NCBI RefSeq assembly: GCF_029109325.1
Contig: NZ_JAQKQJ010000024.1
Location: 1 to 64,000, forward strand
Length of the DNA stretch: 64,000 nucleotides
Reading direction: 5' to 3'
DNA from: Nodosilinea sp. PGN35
GTDB taxonomy: Bacteria > Cyanobacteriota > Cyanobacteriia > Phormidesmidales > Phormidesmidaceae
The notes below the pieces were generated by a model. The model did not search any database, had not been told where the DNA came from, and saw only the letters and a program-made list of their open reading frames with translations. Within the stretch, counting starts at the first letter, position 1. Each line of letters begins with the position of its first letter. Shown piece by piece: positions 8,892 to 18,326 of the stretch. Position numbers and translations under genes: made by a program.

Positions 8892-10733
8892 GCTGTCGCC
8901 CACCGCATAGCCGTTGCGGCCCTGGGCCTTGGCCTGGTAGAGGGCCAGGTCGGCCCGGTGAATCAATTCGCGGGGAGAGTGCTCTTTGACCGAGGGGCAG
9001 TGGCACACCAGGCCAAAGCTCAAGGTCAAAGTCGAGCTGACCTCTGAGAAGGCGTGGGGCAGGTGGCACTGGGCGATCGCCGCCTGGATCTTTTCAATCA
9101 CCTCAACGCCGCCCTCCAGGTCGGTGTCGGGCAGCAGCAGCACAAATTCTTCGCCGCCGTAGCGGGCCACCAGGTCGCCGGGCCGATTGACCACACCGCT
9201 GAGCACCCTGGCCACCTGGCGCAGGCAGTCGTCGCCGGCCAGGTGGCCGTAGTTGTCGTTATAGGGCTTGAAGTAGTCGATGTCGCAGAGAATTAGCGCC
9301 AGAAATTTTTGCTGGCGGCGGGCCCGCTGCCACTCCAGATCGAGGGCCTGATCAAAACTGCGGCGGTTGGCAATTTCGGTGAGGCCGTCTACGGTGGCCA
9401 ACCGGTTCAGCTCGGCATTGACCAGTTTGAGCTTTTGATTGAGATCGGCCTGGGTGGCTTCGGCCCGCTTGCGCTCGGTGATATCGCGCACAATCACCAG
9501 CACCTCGGCGTCGGTCAGGGGCACTACCCGAGACTCTTCGTAGTGCAGCTTACCGTTCAGATCTATGGCGTGTTCGTAGTGCTGGCGGGTGCCGGTATCG
9601 AGGGCCAGCCGCACGTAGTGCATGCGCTGATCGGCCAAATCTTGAGGAAAGTTCTGGTAGACCGACTGCCGTTGATCAGCGGCAATGGGGCCATAGAGGG
9701 TGATCTCGCCGCCAGAGATCAAGTTGAGAATGTAGCCATCGCGGTTAACTCGCATGAGCAGGTCAGGGATCGCTTCCAAGATGGCCTGCTGGGTCGCCTG
9801 GTTGTCTTGCAGAGCAAACTCGGCCTGTTTGCGATCGCTGATATCCACCGTGGTGCCGTCTATCCGTAGGGGGTTTCCCGCCTTGTCGCGCACCAAACAG
9901 GCCTGCCCGCGCACCCAGCGCTGGGTGCCATCGGCGTGAAAGATGCGGTACTCCCGATCGACTTTGCTCTGGTGGTGCAGCGCCTCAATATCCGCCATTA
10001 AGAGCGGCAGATCGTCGGGGTGAAGACAGCTAAACCACAGCCCGGCATCCGCTAAAAAAGCTTCGGGGGAAAGGCCATAGACGCTGTGAGCGGCGGCGTT
10101 GACGTAAATGGTTTTTAGGGTGCTGGGGTCAATTGACCAGACCACGCACTCCAGCGAGTTGAGAATGCTGTCGATGCGCTGCTGCTGCGATCGCAGCTCG
10201 GCCTCGGTGATCTCCAACTTTTCAGCGCTGCTAATCACCCACTGCTCTAGCTGCTGCGAGAGGGCGTTGCGCTCGGCCTCAGCCTGTTTGCGATCGCTAA
10301 TATCCCGCAGCACCGACAGATGGTGGTGAGGGTAGACGTGGGCTGTGGCGGCAAACTCCACCGTTTTAACCCTGCCGCTCTCCAGCCGCATCAGCTGCTC
10401 TCCCCGCAGCTGACCGATCGCCAAAAACTCCTGCCAGGCAGGCTCAAACTCAGTATCTAACAGCAAAAAATCTGCTATTCGTCGCCCAATCAATGCCTCC
10501 TGGGTCAGCTCCAGCAGCGCACAGGCCGCTGGGTTGGCGGCGACGTAGACCCCGGCATCGTTGATCACCAGCATGGCATCGAGGGCCGATTCAAACAGGG
10601 TTTGCCAAGGCTGAGACGGGGGCGATGCGCTGCCGTCTTCGACGGCTTCAGAGGCCGCGACGACAAAACTCTCCTCCCCGAGTTTGGGGGGGAAGGGCTG
10701 TAGCTCTGATTCAGACTTGGCGGGCAAGGGCAT
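8883..10733 (-). CDS. PAS-PAS-PAS-GGDEF diguanylate cyclase
   Basis: This soluble 616-residue protein should make c-di-GMP from two GTP. Three PAS modules are visible: about 45-150 (FESALDAMLVINDAGVYVAA), about 190-305 (ILNSLECVVWSIDPSTLKTI, ending VDISDRKQAE) and about 315-425 (ILEAIPDLLMRVNRDGYILN, ending VRDITERKRAE). A coiled coil joins PAS 1 and 2. The GGDEF domain covers about 445-610. Its active-site motif is GGEEF in RYGGEEFVLLLPDTD, and RPGD lies exactly upstream as a canonical RxxD inhibitory I-site, so product feedback is likely. No membrane segment or EAL domain is present. The gene is monocistronic. Its 3' end lies in the 72-bp tandem duplication, so the last residues may be recently altered. 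Confidence 0.93.
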   Translation of the reverse strand: MPLPAKSESELQPFPPKLGEESFVVAASEAVEDGSASPPSQPWQTLFESALDAMLVINDAGVYVAANPAACALLELTQEALIGRRIADFLLLDTEFEPAWQEFLAIGQLRGEQLMRLESGRVKTVEFAATAHVYPHHHLSVLRDISDRKQAEAERNALSQQLEQWVISSAEKLEITEAELRSQQQRIDSILNSLECVVWSIDPSTLKTIYVNAAAHSVYGLSPEAFLADAGLWFSCLHPDDLPLLMADIEALHHQSKVDREYRIFHADGTQRWVRGQACLVRDKAGNPLRIDGTTVDISDRKQAEFALQDNQATQQAILEAIPDLLMRVNRDGYILNLISGGEITLYGPIAADQRQSVYQNFPQDLADQRMHYVRLALDTGTRQHYEHAIDLNGKLHYEESRVVPLTDAEVLVIVRDITERKRAEATQADLNQKLKLVNAELNRLATVDGLTEIANRRSFDQALDLEWQRARRQQKFLALILCDIDYFKPYNDNYGHLAGDDCLRQVARVLSGVVNRPGDLVARYGGEEFVLLLPDTDLEGGVEVIEKIQAAIAQCHLPHAFSEVSSTLTLSFGLVCHCPSVKEHSPRELIHRADLALYQAKAQGRNGYAVGDSFG

Positions 10734-11107
10734 TGGGGGCTAATGACATCATAAAATTTTTGGCCTCGCCAGAGTATCCAGGAACACCCACTAAAACAGT
10801 CCGAATTGATGCAGCAGAGTGACTGCTGTTAGCATGCCCCAATTATTCATCCTGCTTAAATCAGGCCGCAGGCAAATCCTCCTGAGGTACACTGTTGCCG
10901 AGTTTTCTGCCCCGCGGCCTGGGGGGTAGGGCTGGTCTGGCCGAGCTGCCCGGCCAGATTGTGCACCCGCCAGGCAATCTGTTTACTATGGAACCAGGGA
11001 CTCCTGGGGCCACTCCCAGCTCCAGTATGCCCACGCTCCTGTTCTGCGCCTGGCAATCGGCCCAGGCGGCAACGTAACCGGTTGCTGCCGTTACCGCATG
11101 TCTCCCC
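10734..11107. other. Gene-free divergent intergenic region
   Basis: This 374-base stretch lies between two divergent genes, the cyclase and the CPBP protease. It is GC-rich in its second half. It contains a small inverted pair GGCAACGTAACCGG / CCGTTACCGC near 11066-11097 but no convincing riboswitch, RNA gene or ORF. It presumably carries promoters for both genes; none could be assigned confidently. Confidence 0.5.
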
Positions 11108-11668
11108 TTGCGATACCTCCGTCTGCATGCCTATATCGCCCTTCGGCTTACCCTGCATCGGCTGCGGCAGGCGGTAACCACCTGGCCCCCTGCCCGCGAC
11201 TGGATGCTGGCCGCCGGGCTCACCCTGACCCTGGGGCTGGTGGCTATTCCGCTGGGGTTGCGCAGCCAGTTTTTGGCCCCTACCCTGGCCGACATCACCT
11301 GGGGCGACGGGCTGCGGCTGGCGGCGCGGGTGATGCTGGTGCCAGCGCTGCTCGAAGAGGGGTTTTGGCGAGTGCTGCTGCTGCCCCACCCGACCGAAAT
11401 TGTTAGCGATCGCAAGCGCTGGCGACTGGGACTGCCTATGCTGGGCCTGTTTGTGGTCATGCACCCGCTCAACGCCATGACCCTCTACCCGGTGGCCTTT
11501 GCCACCTTTACCAACCCGGTGTTTTTGCTGTCGGCGGCGCTGCTGGGGCTGATCTGCACGTTTATGTACTGGCGATCGGGCTCGCTGTGGGTGGTGACCG
11601 CCATGCACTGGCTGGTTGTCACCGTTTGGCTGCTGTTTTTGGGCGGCTACCACGAACTCAGGCTGTAG
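11108..11668 (+). CDS. CPBP-family intramembrane metalloprotease
   Basis: This 186-residue membrane protein has about four to five hydrophobic helices. The CPBP (CaaX/Abi) signature is clear: PALLEEGFWRVLLLP (about residues 79-93) holds the EExxxR motif, VVMHPLNA (about 117) the first His motif, and TAMHWLVVTVWLLF (about 165-178) the last His. The family contains glutamate/histidine zinc intramembrane proteases, and bacterial members have varied or unknown substrates. The only in-frame start near the N-terminus is TTG at 11108, which is moderately uncertain. It is transcribed away from the diguanylate cyclase. Confidence 0.85.
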   Translation: MRYLRLHAYIALRLTLHRLRQAVTTWPPARDWMLAAGLTLTLGLVAIPLGLRSQFLAPTLADITWGDGLRLAARVMLVPALLEEGFWRVLLLPHPTEIVSDRKRWRLGLPMLGLFVVMHPLNAMTLYPVAFATFTNPVFLLSAALLGLICTFMYWRSGSLWVVTAMHWLVVTVWLLFLGGYHELRL

Positions 11669-11719
11669 CCGCCGATTTTGGGGTTGTCAGAGGCCAGTTG
11701 CTGACAGCCCCTAGAGCCC

Positions 11720-12871
11720 TCAGCAGGCCTCCCACCAGTGGCTTTTGCCCTTCAGCCGGAGCAGGCCGAGCACGTAGTCGAGGTAGGCCGCCTGGTCCCA
11801 TTCGCCCCGGCTCTGAAAGCGAATCCGGGCCGACTCCAGCAGTTGCTGGGCCTGGTCTTTTTTGCCCTGCATAGACAGGGCCGTGGCCAGCCGTTGGTAG
11901 GCTTCCACATCGTCTGGGTTCTGGCGCAGCGCCTGCTGCGACTCGGCAATGGCGGTTTGGCGCTGGGCCGCCCCGCCCGCCACCAGCGGCAGCGCAATTT
12001 TGGTCTGCGCCGTCAAGGCTCCGGCGGCATCCCAGGCGGGCAGCGGGGGCAACCGCAAAAATTCGTGGACCTGCCGTGCCACAGTCGCCTGCTGGTCCGG
12101 CTTCCCGGCGTAGATCTTGGCCAGGGAGAGGGTTTCGCCGTTTTTCAGCACAATGGCAAGGCGGGCGCTGGGGTCGTCGTCACCGGTTTTATCGCTGCGG
12201 TTGTTTTCACTGCGGTTGTTTTCACCAGGGGCTTTCTCGCCGCTGGCCTGGGGCTGGCTCAACAGCTCCACCCGCATGCCCAGAATTTGCCCCAGGGAGC
12301 CCTGATACTGGCGGGTACCGGTCAGCCCCACCAGGCTCAGGCTAAAGCGATTGGTGCTCTTGTCGAAGCGACAGGTCATCACGCTGGTGTTGAGCAGCAT
12401 GAGCAGCCCCCCGCCGCTGAAAAAGACCACAAACACCCAGCCCAGCCAGCGGTTGTCCTCTTTCAGATACAGGCGGGGCATCGTCGGCGTTGCCAGAAAG
12501 CGATTGGCCCGGCTGGCCTGGTTTGTGACTCTGCCCCAGCTGTCGCTGTAGTGGCGGGTCAACGGGATTTGCCCCTGGCTGGTCAGCAGCAGCAGCCGGT
12601 AGCGGCTGTCGCCGTCGCTGTTGCGGTGAGAATCGACTTCGGCGGCCTCTAGAGCGGCGACAGGAAACGTCTGGGTCTTGCGGCTAAAGGTGTTTGAGTG
12701 GGTCAGCGTGCATTGACCCGAGGTGGCGCGATCGCAGTCTAGAACCGACTTGCCCACCACCAGGGTGCCCACCACCAACCCCACCACAATCAACAGCGGA
12801 CTGAGCAGCCACAGCATCCAGGAGCGCGATCGCAGGGTCAGCAGGCTAGAACTTTGACGGCTAACATGCAT
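11720..12871 (-). CDS. Membrane-anchored protein with TPR-like C-terminus
   Basis: The start was placed at the ATG at 12871 because GAGGAA lies about eight bases upstream; the frame stays open to 12955. The 383-residue product has one N-terminal membrane segment (MLWLLSPLLIVVGLVVGTLV) and a second near residue 140 (WLGWVFVVFFSGGGLLMLLN). Between them is a region like the bacterial domain of membrane proteins that read out KSVLDCDR and similar Cys-containing loops. The C-terminal 100 residues contain TPR-like helices (AIAESQQALRQNPDDVEAYQ, then LATALSMQGKKDQAQQLLES). The function is not recognised. A scaffold or stress-related membrane role is possible. Confidence 0.75.
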   Translation of the reverse strand: MHVSRQSSSLLTLRSRSWMLWLLSPLLIVVGLVVGTLVVGKSVLDCDRATSGQCTLTHSNTFSRKTQTFPVAALEAAEVDSHRNSDGDSRYRLLLLTSQGQIPLTRHYSDSWGRVTNQASRANRFLATPTMPRLYLKEDNRWLGWVFVVFFSGGGLLMLLNTSVMTCRFDKSTNRFSLSLVGLTGTRQYQGSLGQILGMRVELLSQPQASGEKAPGENNRSENNRSDKTGDDDPSARLAIVLKNGETLSLAKIYAGKPDQQATVARQVHEFLRLPPLPAWDAAGALTAQTKIALPLVAGGAAQRQTAIAESQQALRQNPDDVEAYQRLATALSMQGKKDQAQQLLESARIRFQSRGEWDQAAYLDYVLGLLRLKGKSHWWEAC

Positions 12872-13170
12872 GGATATATTCCTCGGATGACAGCCGACGT
12901 CAGCAAAACAGGGGGCGAAACAGGCCCCAACCGCCCCAGGCACGCCCAGGAGCACAACAGGAGCACAATTTTTTTCAGCATGCCCAAAGACTGCATCCAG
13001 GCATCACCCGGCGGCGGCACGGGGGCCAGCACAGCGCCATTTCTCAATTTTTATAACGTCTGGGGCCGGGCGCAGCGGTTTTATCGACCGGTAGTGAACT
13101 CTAGGTCTGGGGAATGCTAAGCGGCACCGCTCCCCTCGCTGTCAGCCCCAACCTGTGATGAGTAACGCCC

Positions 13171-15063
13171 ATGAATGACTTCTTTAAAGGCTTTGAACAA
13201 CTGCTCGAACTGGCCAAAACCCTCGAAGAAAAAGCCGAAAGCGGCGAACTCAAAACTAACGTGCAGATCAACAGCCGCGGCCTCAGCAGCATTCCCCGCC
13301 AGGGCAACATTCCCGACATCGGCGTCAGCCGCATGAACCGCAACCCCAGCCCCCCTAACATCGAGAATGATCCCGCCGTCGAAGAAGTCATCATCACCCC
13401 ACCCCCCACCCCCGACCCCTCCTCCTCATATTCCCCACCTCCCTCATCCTCCCCACCTCCCTCCTCTCCCCACCACCCCACCATCCGCGACGTCGGCGGC
13501 CTCGCCCCCACTCTGCAAGAGCTGCGCGAACTGGTGGAAATTCCGCTCAAGCGGCCCGACGTGCTGGCCAAGCTGGGCCTGGAACCCACTCGGGGCGTGC
13601 TGCTGGTCGGCCCTCCCGGCACCGGCAAAACCCTGACGGCCCGCTCCCTGGCCGAAGACCTGGGGGTGAACTACATCGCCATCGTCGGCCCCGAGGTGAT
13701 GGGCAAGTACTACGGCGAGGCCGAGCAGCGGCTGCGGGCAATCTTTGAGAAGGCCAAAAAAGCCGCTCCCTGCCTGGTGTTTATCGACGAGATCGACAGC
13801 CTGGCCCCCGATCGCAGCAAGGTCGAGGGCGAAGTGGAAAAGCGCCTGGTGGCCACCCTGCTGGGCCTGATGGATGGCTTTGCCCAGACCAGAGGCGTGA
13901 TTGTGCTGGCCGCCACCAACCGGCCCGACCACATCGACCCGGCCCTGCGCCGCCCCGGTCGCTTTGACCGTGAAGTACAGTTCCGGGTGCCCGATCGCGC
14001 CGGTCGTCTGGAAATTCTCCAGATTCAGACCCGCGAGATGCCGCTGGCGGGGGTGGGGCTAGATGCGATCGCCGATCTGTCGGTGGGCATGGTGGGGGCC
14101 GACCTCAAGGCCCTCTGCCAAAAGGCCGCCTACTTCGCCCTGCGCCGCCAGGTGCCCGATCTCTCTGGCCCCGTGCCCGACACCATGACCCTGGTACAGG
14201 ACGACTTTTTGCAGGCGATTAAAGAAATTAAGCCCTCGGTGCTCAGGTCGGTGGAAGTGGAGTCGCCTGCGATCGCCTGGGAGGACATTGGCGGCCTGGA
14301 ATCCGTCAAGCAAACCCTGCAAGAGTCGGTCGAGGGGGCGCTGCTCTACCCCGACCTCTACGCCCAGACCGGGGCCAAAGCGCCGCGCGGGCTGCTGCTG
14401 TGGGGGCCGCCCGGCACGGGCAAAACCCTGCTGGCCAAGGCCGTCGCCGCCCAGGCTCGGGCCAACTTTATCGCCGTCAATGGCCCCGAGCTGCTCAGCC
14501 GCTGGGTGGGGGCCGCCGAGCAGGCGGTGCGCGAGCTGTTTGCCAAGGCCCGCCAGGCCGCCCCCTGCGTGGTGTTTATCGATGAAATTGACACCCTGGT
14601 GCCGGCCAGGGGCCAGTACATGGGCGACTCAGGAGTGAGCGATCGCGTCGTCGGCCAGTTGCTAACGGAACTCGATGGCCTCCAGGGCTGCCCCAACGTG
14701 CTGCTGATCGGGGCCACCAACCGCCCCAGCGCCCTCGACCCCGCCATTTTGCGGGCGGGACGCATTGACCTCCAGCTAGAAATCGGCCTGCCCGACGGGG
14801 CCGGACGGCTGGCGATTTTGCAGGTGCACAACAGCGATCGCCCCCTGGAAGCGGTAGACCTCAACCACTGGGCCAGCCTTACCGAGGGTTGGAACGGGGC
14901 CGACCTGGCCCTGCTCAGCAACCAGGCGGCGCTAGAGGCCGTGCGCGAATATCGCGCCCAGGGCATGGCCGACCCCAGCCAGATTCGCATCACCACCCGC
15001 CACTGGGAGCAGGCTCACCAGGCCATTCTCAGCCAGCACAGCTCGGTGGCCAACCGGGGCTAA
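13171..15063 (+). CDS. CDC48/VCP-like double AAA+ ATPase
   Basis: This 630-residue protein has two AAA+ modules. D1 has Walker A GPPGTGKTLTARSL near residue 147, Walker B CLVFIDEIDSL and an arginine-finger region RRPGRFDREVQF. D2 has GPPGTGKTLLAKAV near 411, CVVFIDEIDTL and RAGRIDLQLEIGL. Such proteins form hexameric unfoldases that extract or remodel protein complexes. The usual CDC48 N-domain is absent. Instead a short helical N-terminus (MNDFFKGFEQLLELAKTLEE) is joined by a proline/serine linker (about residues 73-108) encoded by a C-rich low-complexity tract. It stands alone, flanked by a gene on the opposite strand. Confidence 0.9.
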   Translation: MNDFFKGFEQLLELAKTLEEKAESGELKTNVQINSRGLSSIPRQGNIPDIGVSRMNRNPSPPNIENDPAVEEVIITPPPTPDPSSSYSPPPSSSPPPSSPHHPTIRDVGGLAPTLQELRELVEIPLKRPDVLAKLGLEPTRGVLLVGPPGTGKTLTARSLAEDLGVNYIAIVGPEVMGKYYGEAEQRLRAIFEKAKKAAPCLVFIDEIDSLAPDRSKVEGEVEKRLVATLLGLMDGFAQTRGVIVLAATNRPDHIDPALRRPGRFDREVQFRVPDRAGRLEILQIQTREMPLAGVGLDAIADLSVGMVGADLKALCQKAAYFALRRQVPDLSGPVPDTMTLVQDDFLQAIKEIKPSVLRSVEVESPAIAWEDIGGLESVKQTLQESVEGALLYPDLYAQTGAKAPRGLLLWGPPGTGKTLLAKAVAAQARANFIAVNGPELLSRWVGAAEQAVRELFAKARQAAPCVVFIDEIDTLVPARGQYMGDSGVSDRVVGQLLTELDGLQGCPNVLLIGATNRPSALDPAILRAGRIDLQLEIGLPDGAGRLAILQVHNSDRPLEAVDLNHWASLTEGWNGADLALLSNQAALEAVREYRAQGMADPSQIRITTRHWEQAHQAILSQHSSVANRG

Positions 15064-15153
15064 AATTGTCGGGAGCATACAAACCGCGTTTTTGTGGAGT
15101 TCATCAGCCCATGCTTTTTAAGCTGTAGAAACCCGGTTTTTTGTACCCGTTAT

Positions 15154-15723
15154 CTAAACCGCTTCACTAAAAATGACCTCAGAATTGCGCAATCGTTTGT
15201 AGGTGCGATAGCGGTTGTACAGATCTCGATTGGAGAAAAAGAACAGAGACACCGCCTCCCACAAAAACACCCAGCCGCCAATGAACAACCCCTCGGTCAA
15301 GACAGAGGTAAATATATTGATGTCCAGCGGTTCGGCCAGTCGGGCCACCAAAAGCGTGCCCAAACCCGCCAGAATGTACCGCGCTGTGCGAGTGTTGATC
15401 AGCCGAATTTCTTTTTTTAGCAGGTAGAGCTTAAAGTCTACGCTGTTTCTCAGTCCCGCCCTGACTTCCTGCTCCATCGCTTCGTCGCGGCTGCCGGGGG
15501 GCAGGGTAAAACACACCTCAATGGTGTATTTTTGAGGAATTTCGTCGGCGCTGCTTTCTAAATAAAACTGCAAGTCTGGGTCAAGTTCTCGCCGCTTAAA
15601 GGGGGCCGGATCCCACTCGCTAAAAATATCGGTGTAGTGGTCGAGGGCGGCTTCAATCATGTAGGCATTGTTGGCCTCATCGATCGCATAAATTTGGTTA
15701 AACAAGTCTTCTTTTAGCGCCAT
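15154..15723 (-). CDS. Conserved membrane protein of unknown function
   Basis: The product is 189 residues from the ATG at 15723, which has GAAGG five bases upstream. An ATG at 15753 would add ten residues but has a poorly spaced ribosome site. The N-terminal 120 residues are soluble and acidic (LFNQIYAIDEANNAYMIEAA). Two hydrophobic stretches follow: YILAGLGTLLVARLAEPLD and SVLTEGLFIGGWVFLWEAVS. The C-terminus is basic (NRDLYNRYRTYKRLRNSEV). I do not recognise a named family. The gene is preceded by a MATE exporter gene on the same strand. Confidence 0.75.
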   Translation of the reverse strand: MALKEDLFNQIYAIDEANNAYMIEAALDHYTDIFSEWDPAPFKRRELDPDLQFYLESSADEIPQKYTIEVCFTLPPGSRDEAMEQEVRAGLRNSVDFKLYLLKKEIRLINTRTARYILAGLGTLLVARLAEPLDINIFTSVLTEGLFIGGWVFLWEAVSLFFFSNRDLYNRYRTYKRLRNSEVIFSEAV

Positions 15724-15829
15724 AGCAGCCTTCGCCCCATAAAGTAGCTCCATTCTCCCAATCAGGATGAGCCGCAGCCCCCAGTTATAACGAACCGTTG
15801 TAAGAAAGCGGTAGGAATACGAATGGCGC

Positions 15830-17167
15830 TCAGGCCAGAGACTTGGGCACCGCCCAGAGCAGGGTGAGGGCGCGGGCCGCCATCAGCCCCACCAGGGCCA
15901 GCCACAGCAGGTGAGCGCTGCCGAGGGTCTGGGCCAGCAGCGCCAGGGGCAAAAACCCCACCCCCGCCGCCAGCACCGTGGCATTGCGGAGCACTTTACC
16001 GGCGGTGAGGCCCAAAAAGTAGCCGTCGAGCATGTAGGCGATCGCCCCCAGCCCCAGCACCGGAATTAGCCACAGCCCGTAGGTTTGCACCAAATCGATC
16101 ACCTCTTGATGCCCCGTCAGCAGGCCAAACAATGGCTGCGGAAACAGCACAAACGCCATCGCGAAGGATAGCCCCAACACAATGCTGGTGACGCCGCCCA
16201 GGGTTAAAAGACGGCGCAGGTGGGTAACGTCGCCGCTGCCGTAGTAGCGCCCCGCGAAGCTCTCGGTGGCGAAGGCAATGCCGTCAATAAAGTAGGCCGA
16301 CAGCGTCACCACCTGTAGCAGCAGGGTATTGGCCGCCAGGGTTTGGGTGCCCAGGGCCGAGCTAAAGTTGGTAAACAGCGCAAAGCTCAGCACCAGAGCA
16401 AACGTGCGCACCAGAATGTCGCGGTTCAGCAAAAACAGCCCCTTGATAGCCTGGGAATTCCAGCCCTGGGGCAGCACGGCTGCCAGATGCTGCCAGCCCC
16501 CTTCTCTCGCCAACAATCCCACCCCGATCAGTAGCGTCAAGTACTGGCTCAGGGCCGTGCCCCACCCGGCCCCGGCGCTAGCCAGCCCCATCTGATTGAT
16601 GAAAATGTAGTTAAACACCACGTTGCTGCCGTTGCCCACCATCGACAGGGCAATCACCCGGCGACCCTGTTCGCGGCCCAAAAACCAGCCCATCAGCACC
16701 AGGTTCAGCAGCACCGCCGGGGCATCCCAAATGCGGGCGCTGTAGAACTCTATGCCCGCCGCTCGCACCTCGGGTTCGCCGCTGAGCAGCCCAAAGCCCA
16801 GGTCGCGAATGGGGGCTTGCAGCAGCAAAATGATCAGGCCAAAGCTGAGGGCGATCGCCCCGTTGCGCAGCAGAATGAGCCACAGCTCGTCGGCATCGCC
16901 GCGCCCCCGCGCCTGGGCCGTGGTGCCCGTGGTGCCCATGCGCAAAAAGCCAAAGCTCCAGTAGACCACGTTAAAAATCACCGTCGCCAGGGCCACGCCG
17001 CCCAGGTGGCGGATGTCGTCGAGGTGGCCCAAAAAGGCGGTATCGACCAGGGCCGCCAGGGGCACCATCAGGTTCGAGATGATATTGGCCGCCGCCAGCT
17101 TGAGAAAGTTGGGCAGAAAGGCTGGGGCGATCGGGGCGATTGGGGAGCTAGCTGGTTGGTTGGCCAT
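15830..17167 (-). CDS. MATE-family efflux transporter (DinF-like)
   Basis: This 445-residue inner-membrane protein has about twelve hydrophobic helices in two repeats. The N-terminal half begins FLKLAAANIISNLMVPLAAL and VDTAFLGHLDD, the typical MATE helix 1. MGTTGTTAQARGRGD and GIEFYSARIWDAPAVLLNLV are the DinF-branch landmarks. It would export cationic drugs or metabolites in exchange for H+ or Na+; the substrate is unknown. No regulator lies next to it. The region upstream (17168-17386) holds palindromic repeats rather than a gene. Confidence 0.92.
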   Translation of the reverse strand: MANQPASSPIAPIAPAFLPNFLKLAAANIISNLMVPLAALVDTAFLGHLDDIRHLGGVALATVIFNVVYWSFGFLRMGTTGTTAQARGRGDADELWLILLRNGAIALSFGLIILLLQAPIRDLGFGLLSGEPEVRAAGIEFYSARIWDAPAVLLNLVLMGWFLGREQGRRVIALSMVGNGSNVVFNYIFINQMGLASAGAGWGTALSQYLTLLIGVGLLAREGGWQHLAAVLPQGWNSQAIKGLFLLNRDILVRTFALVLSFALFTNFSSALGTQTLAANTLLLQVVTLSAYFIDGIAFATESFAGRYYGSGDVTHLRRLLTLGGVTSIVLGLSFAMAFVLFPQPLFGLLTGHQEVIDLVQTYGLWLIPVLGLGAIAYMLDGYFLGLTAGKVLRNATVLAAGVGFLPLALLAQTLGSAHLLWLALVGLMAARALTLLWAVPKSLA

Positions 17168-17215
17168 AGGTGAGCAACGCTTTCTTACCCACGTTACAGG
17201 TCAACTAGTATTTGT

Positions 17216-17270
17216 GTAGGATGCATAACGCTAAGGCGAGGCTCCGCCAACGTGCAGCAATGCACCCTAC
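17216..17270. repeat. Palindromic dispersed repeat (TAGGGTGCA family)
   Basis: The element opens with GTAGGATGCA and closes with TGCACCCTAC, inverted with one mismatch. Between them lies GGCGAGGCTCCGCC, which itself folds. A second member of the family (GTAGGGTGCACTGCTGCGCG with inverted end) sits at 47344-47371. Just downstream, 17341-17366 (TTCGCGGAGCGTCTCTGCAA) matches another short repeat type common in cyanobacterial spacers. Confidence 0.65.
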
Positions 17271-17386
17271 GGACGGCCTCAATCAACCCAATATTTCTTG
17301 AAGACAGGCAGGCTTGGCGGGTCGCGTTGGGGCGTTTGCGTTCGCGGAGCGTCTCTGCAAGAGAAAGCGTGGGCAGCGCACAGAAG

Positions 17387-18106
17387 TTATCGCACCGCGA
17401 TCGCCTCGGTCAAATCTTCGGGCCTGAGGTGGTCGTTGAGAATTTCACCATCCTTAAACCAGACAATGCGTTCGCTGGCGCGGGCCACATCCGGTTCGTG
17501 GGTCACCATCACCACCGTAATCCCTGCGGCGTGGAGATCGGCGAAGATGCCCAGCACATCCTCAGTGGTGCGCGTGTCCAGGGCACCCGTCGGCTCATCG
17601 GCCAGCAGCAGGAGGGGATTGTTGACGATCGCCCGCGCGATCGCCACCCGCTGCTGCTGCCCCCCCGACAGCTGGGTGGGCTTGTTGTTGATGCGATCGC
17701 CCAGCCCCACCCGCTGCAACGCCTCCGTCGCCCGCTGGTGGCGCACCTCGCTGCGCACCCCGGCGTAGATCATCGGCAGCTCCACATTCTCTCGCGCCGT
17801 CAGCTGGGGCAGAAGGTGAAACTGTTGAAACACAAAGCCAATTTTCTGATTGCGAATGTGGGCCAGTTCGTCGTCCTCCAGGGTGGCCACATTCTGGCTG
17901 TCGAAGTAGTACTGCCCCGCCGTGGGGCGATCGAGGCAGCCAATCATGTTCATGGCTGTGGATTTGCCCGACCCCGACGGCCCCATGATGGCGCAGTACT
18001 CGCCGGGGTAGATGGCCAGGTTCACATTCCACAGCGCCCGCACCTCGGTGTTGCCCGAGCCGTAGACCTTTTGCAGCTGGCGAAACTCGAGCAGAGGGGT
18101 GGGCAT
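17387..18106 (-). CDS. MacB/LolD-type ABC transporter ATPase, without partner genes
   Basis: The product is 239 residues from the ATG at 18106; the frame is open nine codons further but reads proline-rich spacer. Walker A is MGPSGSGKSTAMNMIGCLDR, the signature is QLSGGQQQRVAIARA, Walker B is LLLADEPTGALDT, and the H-loop is VTHEPD. The closeness to MacB/LolD/DevA proteins suggests it energises an export or lipoprotein-handling permease of the FtsX type. No permease or membrane-fusion protein gene lies beside it: the next genes are a MATE exporter and a CAX antiporter. Its partners must be encoded elsewhere. Confidence 0.92.
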   Translation of the reverse strand: MPTPLLEFRQLQKVYGSGNTEVRALWNVNLAIYPGEYCAIMGPSGSGKSTAMNMIGCLDRPTAGQYYFDSQNVATLEDDELAHIRNQKIGFVFQQFHLLPQLTARENVELPMIYAGVRSEVRHQRATEALQRVGLGDRINNKPTQLSGGQQQRVAIARAIVNNPLLLLADEPTGALDTRTTEDVLGIFADLHAAGITVVMVTHEPDVARASERIVWFKDGEILNDHLRPEDLTEAIAVR

Positions 18107-18326
18107 GGGAGGTGAGGGAGGGTGGCAGGGCAAGGAGAAAGGTCTACATTCAGGTTACCGTAGGGCGCGGTGGGTCGGCGGGAGGGAGGAGGCTGGGCGC
18201 TACAGCGATCGCAGCGCTCCAGCATGACCTGGAGAAATAAAACCGCAGCCAGCTGAATTGATGACCAGCCCTTGTGTCAAGCCATAGGTGAGCGATGGGT
18301 TGTGGGCGTGCCAGGGCTGATTGGCC

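Noticed and set aside
10734..11107. Riboswitch upstream of the CPBP protease
   Set aside because: GC-rich and partly foldable, but no conserved riboswitch core was recognised.
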